Source: Norana najaformis
Lineage: Eukaryota > Annelida > Clitellata > Crassiclitellata > Hormogastridae
Assembly: GCA_964023275.1 (NCBI GenBank)
Contig: OZ029921.1
Coordinates: 8,361,306 to 8,425,305 of the forward strand
Length of the DNA: 64,000 bases
Reading direction: 5' to 3'
Part shown: positions 55,680-64,000 of the stretch, piece after piece
Position numbering within the stretch: position 1 is the first letter of the stretch
How the letters are laid out: the number at the start of each line of letters is the position of its first letter
Position numbers and translations under genes: made by a program
The notes under the pieces: generated by a model
Told to the model about the DNA's origin: nothing
Database searches by the model: none
What the model saw: the letters and a program-made list of their open reading frames with translations, nothing else

Positions 55680-56684
55680 GATGCACTGTGTAAATTTAAA
55701 CAATTGCAATAACTGATGTTGATTTAAAAGGAATAATTATAATTTTAATTACCAATACAGTAATAATTAAAATACAGTAATACAGCAAAAATAATATTAG
55801 AAATTTGATAATATAATGAGGTAAAATCTTGTTTAAATTGTTGGCAGATTTGCTCGACATTTTAAATCAGTAAAAATACCATGAATGTTGTTGCTTTGTG
55901 GGCTGGAATATATTCAAACCTTACTACGAAGTCCAAGACACAGCCTATGGCTTTATAGCAGGTGTTTGCTGAAGTTAGCATGATCGAAAGCCGTGGGTGT
56001 CGAGTGGACCCTCGATGACCTCAGGTCGAGACTTTTGAAGTGGTTTGCTGCTAGAAACATCGATTAGCACAACTGTTCGGATATGATGACTAACAGACAG
56101 TAATTAATGGCCAAATTATCAGTTAGATCGACCTGTGAAACCCAAACTTGTGTCAATTTAACGTGGGTGGGTGAGGAACCAGAGGATGTAAAGGCAAAGA
56201 CGAGCATAAACATGGAGTTAAGAAGCAAAAGCTTTCAAACCTCGGGTCCCCCCAAAGCAATTTGAGCTCATTGCTGAAATTGGATTCCAGTAAAACATTA
56301 ATTCAGGACAGATTGTAATTAAAAAGTATGTTGGTCTATTTAATGAATAATGCAAATATAATTAGCCAAAAGTGCAGTCACTACAATTTCCAAAACCTAT
56401 ATTCAAGGTCAGTTTTAAGAAAATAAGAACTTAATAATTATGCTGACGTGATAACGTTAGGTTAGACCTACGCATAAAGACGCTTAATGTAGCGCATTTT
56501 AAGTGACTCACGAAAGCGCTGCACACGTGACCTGATCTAAGCAGGTACGTTTTGAGACAGTTTGAAAAGTTTGCTGAACAGAGTCAGTTGTTCCAATACA
56601 TAAATGCAGTGGCATACTGTTCGACGAGGACAGTTCAACGCATGGGAAGGCACTCTACTTACGGGCTGCGTTGGGGCACCGGGA
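55680..56684. other. Intergenic sequence with no recognised content
   Basis: AT-rich sequence. I see no exon, RNA gene or known repeat in it. Confidence 0.4.
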
Positions 56685-57030
56685 TCACCAACCCAGCTGA
56701 CTAGATACTGTAGCACAGAGATCTCTGATGTATGCCGAGGCAGTGCCGACAAATGAAGCACGTGCCAGCAGGATGATCATGTGCGATATTCGCTCGGCAA
56801 CAGGAAGCCAGTGTAGTGTTTCTCGCTTATATTCCGATAAGTGGGAATATTTCGGCTTGTTGGCCACGACTCGGGCAGCCCAGTTGAGGACGGACTGGAG
56901 CTTTCGCAACCGGAACTTTGGCAGGCCTGCAACGATTGAGTTGCAGTAATCTCGTCGCACGGGGTCACTGCGCCTTATGACCCGATTCTGGCGCAGCTGA
57001 TATAAGCAGGTCCTGCTGTAAACCAACATC
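56685..57030 (-). mobile_element. CR1/L2-like LINE fragment, antisense
   Basis: Minus-strand frame: YCNSIVAGLPKFRLRKLQSV, LNWAARVVANKPKYSHLSE, RETLHWLPVAERISHMI. Same part of the ORF as LINE A's [20 protein letters not shown] but clearly another subfamily. It ends just 5' of LINE A in opposite orientation. Confidence 0.85.
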
Positions 57031-57124
57031 GACCATTCTAAGCATGTAGCTCAGAACAAAGGCAGACACAGATGACATATCAAACCACGTCATGTTGTGT
57101 GATCTGTCCATTGCTAAACATTTG

Positions 57125-59192
57125 GAATTTCAGTCAGAGAGGATTGAAAACTCGGTCTATTGAAAGCAACTTTACGTCGTGATGTCAGGCGGCACGAGCG
57201 AAGGTATCGACGAACACGTGATCCTGCCGATCGTCTCGACTGGATCCACCACCTTCGCTTAATGCACCGGGAGTTTCGAGCCAAAGAAATGGCATACTGG
57301 GAGTCATTGATTGAGCGGGAGAGGAGCAATCCGCGTCGGCTCTGGTCTTCGCTCTCCGGTGTCCTCGGCCGTTCTACCGCTTCTAACTCTCCGGCTCAGC
57401 CTCCGTTCACAGCGAACGACTACCTCGACTACATGCGCGGGAAGATCGACTCGATCCGCCAATCCACTGATGGTTCTCCTCCTCCTTCCTTTCCTCGTAC
57501 GTCACCTAGGCTTTCATGCTGGAAGCCTCTGCCTTTGGACGTCCTTCGTCGGCTCCTGCTGGAGTCACCTGCTAAGTCCTGTGAACTGGACTTATTACCA
57601 CCATTTTTAATCAAGGATTTTATAGATGACTTAATTCCGTTCTTACACTTGCTATGTAATACCTCCCTGGGTCAGGGTTCACTCCCGGCTTCTCACAAAC
57701 GTGCTGTAGTCTTTCCCTCTCTCAAGCGCCAGGGACTTGACCCCAATGATATCTCTAACTACCGACCTATCTCTAACCTTTCCTTCCTCTCTAAGCTTCT
57801 TGAAAGATGTGTGTCCGTCCAACTGGTCGACTACCTTGACTCTAACTCCCTCATGCCTCCTCTTCAATCCGGATTTAGGAAGTTCCACTCTACTGAATCA
57901 CTTATTACACGTCTCCTGGCTGACGTCTTTGGAGCTTTTGACCGTGGACAGGTTACTCTTCTTGCCCTCTATGATGTTAGTGCTGCTTTTGACACTGTGG
58001 ATCACTCTATCCTTTTGGAGCGTCTAGAAAAATCTTTTGGCATTACTGATACGGCCCTTCTTTGGTTTCAGTCTTTCCTCTCAGACCGCTCTCATTCTGT
58101 TATCTTTGGGCCTACACGTTCCGCTTGGTCCCTTATACCTTTTGGCCTTCCTCAGGGTTCTGTTCTGGCCCCTCTCCTCTACATTCTGTACACTGCCGAC
58201 CTGGCACGGGTCCTCCTTCCCATGGGTGTTGCTGTCCATCAGTATGCAGACGACACTCAGGCCTTCGTTCATGGCCCAGCGGAAGCGGCTTCCTCTCTGG
58301 TTGAGAGTATTCTTGACGCAACATCTGCCCTTGGTCTCTGGATGTCCTCTAATCGCCTTCGTCTGAACTCTGCTAAGACCCAGTTCATCTGGCTTGGTGG
58401 TCGTGCTCAGCTGGCAAAGATTGATTCATCATCCTTACGCCAGAGGTTTCCGGACATAATATTCTGTTCCAAAGTCCGTGATCTTGGGGTTGTTCTGGAC
58501 CGGGAACTCTCCTTGACCGATCATATTAACAATGTCTCCCGCTCATGCTTTTACCACCTTCGTCAGCTTCGTACCATCCGCCGCTCCCTCTCCTTTCATG
58601 CCGTTACTACTCTAATTCATGCCCTTATCTGCACTAGGGTGGACTTTGGTAACGCTATCTTTGCTGGACTCTCACTTGCCAATATTTCCAAGCTTCAATC
58701 TGTTCTCAATGCTTCTGCCCGTCTTATTGGAGGCGTCCCCAGGTATGGCCATATAACTTCCTTTATACGGGACACTCTACACTGGCTTCCCATATCAGCG
58801 TATCCAGTTCAAGATCCTAACGCTTATGCGTAATTGTCTTGTTGGCTCTGCTCCATCATATCTTAGGGACTTCTGCATTTCGGTCTCTTTGGTTCCAGGC
58901 CGTAGCACTCTCCGGTCGGCCTCCCTTGGACTTCTGACTGTCCCTCGTATGCGCACTGCTACAGCGCAGTCTAGAAGCTTTGCCTATGTTGGACCCAATA
59001 GCTGGAATCGCCTTTCCCGAGAGCTCCGGCTAGTATTCCTCAGTTTGTCTCTTCCGCAGTTTCGCAAGCGCCTGAAGTCTGTATTATTTGCCAGTGGTCT
59101 CACTGGTTCGGGTCGGGAGCGCTTCTGATGAGTCTATTCTTGAAATGGCGCTTTATAAATGTCAGATTACAATTACAATTACAATTACAACT
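57125..59192 (+). mobile_element. LINE A, CR1/L2-like retrotransposon, 5'-truncated, nearly intact RT
   Basis: Carries the reverse transcriptase region but not the upstream endonuclease. The 3' end has TTGAAATGGCGCTTTATAAA, TGTCAGATTACAATTACAAT and an ATTACA-type repeat tail. Other copies: 15.7-16.7 kb (minus), 37.8-38.0 kb, and solo ends at 3.7 and 19.9 kb. Confidence 0.93.
57148..59128 (+). pseudogene. Non-LTR reverse transcriptase ORF with one frameshift
   Basis: An open frame runs from 57148 to a stop at 58831-58833, then continues in another frame from about 58826 to 59128. It starts with the basic linker between endonuclease and RT (RRHERRYRRTRDPADRLDW, SNPRRLWSSLSGVLG), then NYRPISNLSFLSKLLE, YDVSAAFDTVDHSIL (first catalytic Asp), [26 protein letters not shown] (catalytic pair, codons 58243-58254), [15 protein letters not shown] and LQSVLNASARLIGG. 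Against the copy at 16 kb, a net two-base loss near 58793-58800 (CCCATATCAGCG for CCCATTCAGCAGCG) breaks the frame just after LHWLPI. Otherwise the RT looks sound, so the insertion is young. The endonuclease is missing through 5' truncation. Confidence 0.92.
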
Positions 59193-59514
59193 ACTCATCA
59201 TATGTAGAAAACATGCGCTAAATGATGCACAGCTCAGTGAATAGAGTTCAGTTCTTCCATACCGCCACCTTTCGCCTGAATTGCGTATAATATGTTACAC
59301 GTAATTCTAGCGCGAACAGTGAGATATCAGGTCTTCAGGCATCCTCTCCATGAAGCACCCGCATACGCCGTCAGGAATATCAGTCGTCCGTTAACGCCTA
59401 ACTTGTATCCAGAGGCCTCGATTTTAGGGTGGTCCCCGGGGCCAAGGCGCCATAATTTTTTGAGAAGGAGCGGCTCAGACACTAGTCGGCGATATTTTGT
59501 TGCACTGCAAAATC

Positions 59515-59656
59515 GGTAAAGGCAGCTAGGCGTTTCAAAGACTAACAGTAATGATAATTTAAAGGTAAAGGTAAAGGCAGCTAGGCGTTTCAAAGACTAA
59601 CAGTAATGATAATTTAAAGGTAAAGGTAAAGGCAGCTAGGCGTTTCAAAGACTAAC
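59515..59656. repeat. 55-bp tandem repeat, 2.6 copies
   Basis: Units start GGTAAAGGCAGCTAGGCGTT at 59515, 59570 and 59625, identical where they overlap, each with TAATGATAATTTAAAGG at the end. Confidence 0.97.
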
Positions 59657-60139
59657 AAAACTTTCCATGATTCACTTATCCGTTGGATGTGACGAAAGCA
59701 AGCGGTGTGTTGTTGGAGCGACACTTGTGAATTAAAAGCTTCGTTAAACATGTCTCTAAAACTTTCCCCTAGGATCCCAATCAGGGCTTCGCCCCAGACT
59801 CCTATTACAGGCTCGCGCTCTTCATTTGCCTTGTGCCGTGCTTCCAATCTCTGCTTGTATCAACCGCAGGCCTAACAGTCCACCCCGCGGATTGTTAGGT
59901 GGGGAAGTGACTTACAAATCTCAGCCTATATTCAGCTCCAGGTAAGTAGAATTTTTTGCTGAACACCGTGAATTCACTAGCAATTCGCAGCAAGAAGAAA
60001 CTGTAACTGGCTTTCTTTACCGTTTCGAACACATGCCATTGCCTTTAGCCAGCTTTTTTTGCCCTTCGACGAACCTATGTCACTTCCTACAAAACTCAGT
60101 TTGCAGATCTGCACCTCATTCTCTGTGCTACCATTCTTT

Positions 60140-60900
60140 TGTTGGTTTTTGGTAGCATTTTAAAATATTTTTGGTTTGATTGTTTTGTTTTAAATTTTTA
60201 AATTGATTTTAGTAGCACATTTTAATTTGATAACTTTAAAGTTCGTCAAATTTTCCTTTTTATTGGCCAGACCCACACGCCATATAGGCCTAAAAACTAC
60301 CCAGATTTGTTCTTAAATTTAAATTAAACGATTTCCTCTGATTTAATAAGATTTGTTCTTTATATTCATGAAAATTCTTTGCTTCTCTACTTCACGGTTC
60401 TGGTCATTAGCACGAAATCAAATGTTCTGACGATATGTTTAGCAGTCTCTTTTGTTATCTTTTTGCCTGTAATAGAGAAAATCAGTATGCACAAATCATC
60501 AATCGACGATGCGTTAATCTTGATGGCGGAACTAAATCCATTGATCCAATGTGTCGGTGCTTAGATCATTAGGTAGACGTTAGGCGTTACTTAATTGAGT
60601 GCAAAACAACGTATCTGTTACTAAAAGGAAAAGTAATTCGAACGAAACTAATAACACATTCTCATAAAATAAAACAGATTACTTTCCTCGCACAAAACTC
60701 AAAGCCCTTTTCATTTGATATGATTTTATTGGTAGCACCATTTTAAAATTCATCAGATTTTCTCTTTTTTGGCCAGACTCACTTGCAATATCGGCCTATA
60801 AACTATCCAGATTTGTTCTAAAAAATTAATTTATACCACTTTCTCTTATTTAATCAGCTTTATTATTTAAATTCTTGAAACTTTTTATTCTCTAAATTGC
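60140..60900. repeat. Ancient ~510-bp tandem duplication
   Basis: 60200-60400 and 60730-60900 share, in order, GGTAGCAC/AGTAGCAC, TTTTTGGCCAGACTCAC-like, CGGCCTATAAACTA-like, TCCAGATTTGTTCT and TTTCTCTTATTTAATCAG-like blocks, with about 20-25% divergence by eye. Confidence 0.65.
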
Positions 60901-61903
60901 TGAAATCGCTTCGGATGCTTGTTTTCATTTCCTCAGATATGCACATTAAAAGAATTTGGAACCTAAAACACTTTAAAAAGTGTACTAAATTGAGTTTTTA
61001 TTAACTGTTCAGCTTCTTAAAGATATAAAAAGATATGAATTTACTGAATTGTGGAGATATATCTTATATTGCTGAGATTTGAGGCTTGCCAGTTGTGACA
61101 AAAGTGAAAATAAAATTATCATTCTAAACCAATCGAGCAGCCTCAAATCAATCGAATAAAATGATCGAAGTCAAACATATATAACGGAATCAATAAATTA
61201 TCAATCAACCAGTCAGTCATTCAATCATTCAACGAGTGAAGAAGTAAAGAAAATTGGATCAATCAATCACTGTCAATCAGTCAGTCAATCAGACGGCCAG
61301 TCAGTCAGTCAGTCACTCGGTCGGTCGGTCGGTCGTCGTTTAAAAACCCGCTTCATCAATCTCTTATTCAACCTGCAAATAATTCACTTTAACAATCGGA
61401 AATGGTTGACTCACAAATACTTTACTCATCCATGTCATTACCTAGTTTTGTATCTGCAATATCTGTACCACGAGTACAAGTTATGCTCGTGTGTTTGTTA
61501 GAACTGCACTCATATTCATGCGCCTGACATTCGTTCGTCTTCTGTATCGCTTATGATTATTCGAGTTTCGTGGGCAAAGACGGCCCATGAAACACTGGCC
61601 TACCAGGCAGTGCAGGTACTGTATAGGCCTGGAGTAATTAGCCTCCGTTATTAGCCACATGTGTGCCCTACAGTTACACGTATTCACCAATGACAAATAA
61701 TCTCAAGGGCCTCAGACGTAGGCCAGGCCCGTGTAGGCGACCTATCTTTAATCGGATAAGACTTGGTCGCTGCTCTTTGGACCTCAGCATTTCAAATTGG
61801 TCATTCTTGAGATGTAAGCGACAGCGGAACATCGCGATTTCTTCGTTTTGAAAGCAAAAATTCTAAGAGAGCTGCAGTTTTAGAGCAGCTTTTCTGCTTG
61901 GAA

Positions 61904-61976
61904 ATGGCCCTGCGTGGTGCTATCCTTCAGGCCTTCGTGATCTTTGTTGCCTCCCTGGTTCTGGCGACAGTCAAAT
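61904..61976 (+). CDS. Ig gene exon 1 (signal peptide)
   Basis: ATG at 61904 in fair context (GAA ATG G). Hydrophobic core AFVIFVASLVLA. Ends at a perfect GTAAGT donor. Confidence 0.8.
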
Positions 61977-63148
61977 GTAAGTAGATCGCCTTTTACTGCT
62001 CCTGAATAGATTCGATGCGCGTGACAGGTAGAAACGATTGGACACACACCTGTGAGACAAAGCAGATTAAACGGCGCAGGTATAAAGACGGACACCGCTT
62101 GTTGTCCAAAGGGGCGTCCGCCAACTGTGCCAGGCATTGTCAAAGACAGTCTTTCGGCCCAGAAACTGTGGATTTCCTACAACTAGAAATCGCCGCACAT
62201 TTAATATCAATTGGAAACTGACGAAACCTTTTTAGCCGAATAGCCAAGAATAAGACGGTTTCCGTCAACAGATATTGTTCCCGGATCCGAAATTACAAGA
62301 CAATCTTATTTTACCTTAGCCTTTAAGCGCCTTCGACAAGTTCTCAGAAGGCGCTATATAACTTTCTCAATACATGCATATGCATTATACATACCCTATT
62401 AAATATACCTTACCTTACTTGACCTTTCCTTACCTTGCTTTGATTTAACGTACCTTAGCTCGTATTGCAATGCACCGCACGACAAGGTGATGCATTGTTT
62501 TACACATTGGGCTACACACAACACCACATTATATCAGATGACGGTTTGGTGTTGGCAGGTGCAATGAAATTATTGAGTCAGCTTAGTAGTTTTTACCAGG
62601 GAACACCAGACCAGCTGGTGCCCACTCAGCCTTCCATCCTTTCCGGGTCGGTAAATTAGTACCATCACAAGTTATGAGGTCAAATACAATGCAATATAAT
62701 ACAACTGTAATTTTAGTATGCCCTCCTTACAAAGTTAAGAAATCTTCCTCTCATCATGGCTTATCTGAACTCGCATATAGCATCTGATCTGATCTGATAT
62801 CATCTCACCTCATCTCATCTCATCTCATCTGTCTGTATATAGATACAAAACGTTGAACTCATCTCGTCATGTCGGTTGAGATCTTAACTAGTCTATAGTT
62901 TCATCAGAAGTGTAAATAGTCAAAATTTGTCCTGCTGTTGGATTAGTGTGGTCATGTTTTGAACTGATTGATTCTTTGATCTCGAGACCCACACGTCCGA
63001 GTATGACGCTACAGAGGCACATATGCGAATATGTTAGGCCTACAACAACTGGCAAGATCTGTGCATCTTGTCCTCATAGATACTTCTCATTCCACTCGGC
63101 CTCCTCCACTGCTTTTTCATTTGCATTTCTATTATCGCCTTGGTAATT

Positions 63149-63214
<66 letters not shown>

Positions 63215-63581
63215 AGTTGGTGCATGATGTTGTTTTCCACCATAGGTCAGACGGTCAATATATACCCTTCAAGAGTCGGGGCTCAACGAGGAGAACTGAA
63301 CGTCGTCCTCAGCTGTAACGTTACCAACTTGCCGAGCGACAACTTCATCAAGTGGGACTACTATCCGTCCTGGGAGCCAACTGGGCTCCCCATCTATTCC
63401 ACCTACAAGAACACCAGCTATGACTCAGTAAACTTCACCGTCACCCAAACGACGCCGGTCGGTGGCACGCAGTCTGTCAATCTGGTCATCAATACAGCCA
63501 AACCAGAACTGGCGACACAATACAAGTGCGATCTTACGCCCATGTCGGGAATGGGAAAGCAAGCCTCTGTTGTCGTATTAG
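61904..63581 (+). CDS. Immunoglobulin-domain secreted or membrane protein, first two exons (incomplete)
   Basis: Exon 1 (61904-61976) codes a signal peptide: MALRGAILQAFVIFVASLVL, ending ATVK, donor T|GTAAGT in phase 1. Exon 2 (63246-63581) is a whole Ig-like domain of about 112 residues, phase 1 to 1, so it could be shuffled as a unit. Disulfide cysteines are C48 (VVLSCNVT) and C119 (QYKCDL), with core W61 (FIKWDYY). Three N-glycosylation sites are visible (NVT, NTS, NFT). The gene runs past the window, so membrane anchor, further domains and name are unknown. The wide C-C spacing of 71 residues suggests a V- or I-type fold. I infer cell-surface recognition or adhesion, no more. Confidence 0.78.
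61977..63245 (+). other. Intron 1 of the Ig gene
   Basis: 1.27 kb. Holds a possible LINE-type box (GAAGGCGCTATATAAC) near 62350, CTTACCTTA-rich simple sequence around 62400-62460, a (CATCT)n run at 62765-62830, and the (GAT)n run near its end. Confidence 0.5.
63146..63212. repeat. (GAT)n microsatellite
   Basis: About 22 uninterrupted ATG/GAT trinucleotides. It gives rise to false poly-M, poly-D and poly-I ORFs. Confidence 0.98.
63246..63581 (+). CDS. Ig gene exon 2 (Ig domain)
   Basis: Acceptor CACCATAG, donor TTAG|GTACAT. Begins QTVNIYPSRVGAQRGELNVV. A (GAT)n run lies 30 nt upstream of the acceptor. Confidence 0.85.
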
Positions 63582-64000
63582 GTACATTTATTTACTCAGA
63601 TAAAGTTAAGGTAGCAAGGCAATGTAACGCAAAGAAAGTTAAAAGCTCAGGGCAAGTTGCCGCAAAGTCAGACAAAGTATGGTAACAAACGTATTGGAAT
63701 CTAAGGCAAGGCAAAGTGAAGAAGCGGTTGTAACTTTGCAGAACCTTCCGCGTGTACACAAAATCTTCAATCTGGCAGTTCAAAGCAACTGGACATCACG
63801 TATTAAAGTCTTTTTAACGTTTTGTTAAATCACGCTGTGGGTCCATGGGCTGAACTAGGAATCGTAGGCGAGATGGAAGTGGAGTTGAATCTACTGAAGG
63901 ATATAGAGGTGTATGGAATGAAAGGATCTGTTTGCTGTATGTATAACCACCAGAAGCAGCTCAACAACCAGACACCCTCTGCTTAATAATTGCATGCTTT
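63582..64000. other. Intron 2 of the Ig gene (partial)
   Basis: No certain exon. An acceptor-like ACTTTGCAG at about 63740 is in fitting phase but opens only about 20 codons before a TAA, so I do not call it. Confidence 0.4.

Larger units (their letters stand above)
59200..61903. other. Intergenic sequence before the Ig-domain gene
   Basis: Contains a 55-bp tandem repeat and a diverged duplication (listed), and a GTCA/GTCG simple-repeat run at about 61260-61335. A minus-strand frame at 59614-59847 (ARHKANEEREPVIGVWGEAL) has gene-like composition but I cannot assign it. The 5' UTR of the Ig gene is probably at the end. Confidence 0.4.

Noticed and set aside
63031..63243. Poly-D, poly-M and poly-I ORFs
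   Set aside because: All come from the (GAT)n microsatellite read in different frames and strands.

Overview
This is animal nuclear DNA, most likely from a non-vertebrate and probably marine metazoan. The genes have GT-AG (and two GC-AG) introns of about 0.1 to 3.8 kb, base composition is AT-leaning, and the introns are full of CR1/L2-like retroposon tails, tRNA-headed SINEs, a mariner and microsatellites. The muscleblind protein has the invertebrate form of zinc finger 2 (CX7CX6CX3H). I cannot name the species from the sequence alone.

Layout. (1) 0.46-6.93 kb, minus strand: a muscleblind-like (MBNL) splicing regulator, six coding exons, 346 residues, with four CCCH fingers and a 14-glutamine tract. 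(2) 7-14.5 kb: an intergenic region between two head-to-head genes, holding SINEs, LINE fragments and a perfect 34-bp fold-back. (3) 14.55-45.31 kb, plus strand: a complete P4-ATPase lipid flippase of the ATP11 class, rebuilt here as 29 exons that stay in frame and give 1140 residues. It carries DGET, DKTGT, KGA, TGDK and GDGAND motifs and ten membrane segments. (4) 47.3-53.3 kb, plus strand: a FAIM-type gene in which only the C-terminal FAIM domain is recognisable. Its second intron carries a LINE split by an apparently intact mariner transposon (350-residue DD34D transposase). (5) 53-61 kb: a repeat-rich stretch with a 10 x 22 bp minisatellite and a nearly intact CR1/L2-like reverse transcriptase ORF. 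(6) 61.9-63.6 kb and beyond, plus strand: the first two exons of a secreted or membrane immunoglobulin-domain protein, cut by the window end.

The genes are not obviously linked in function; this is ordinary animal gene neighbourhood. The most unusual pattern is in the flippase gene. Three of its splice junctions (donor of exon 3, acceptor of exon 10, donor of exon 22) have been locally tandem-duplicated, giving decoy splice sites. At two of them the decoy adds an in-frame stop; at the third each 64-bp repeat carries an acceptor, a 16-nt mini-exon and a donor. A fourth duplication abuts the acceptor of exon 16. Other leads are a 440-bp MITE-like element whose arms carry repeated TTTTGGCGCC (E2F-like) boxes just inside the FAIM-type gene, a very degenerate 31-bp satellite filling part of MBNL intron 1, and an inverted repeat that brackets the last membrane exons of the flippase.
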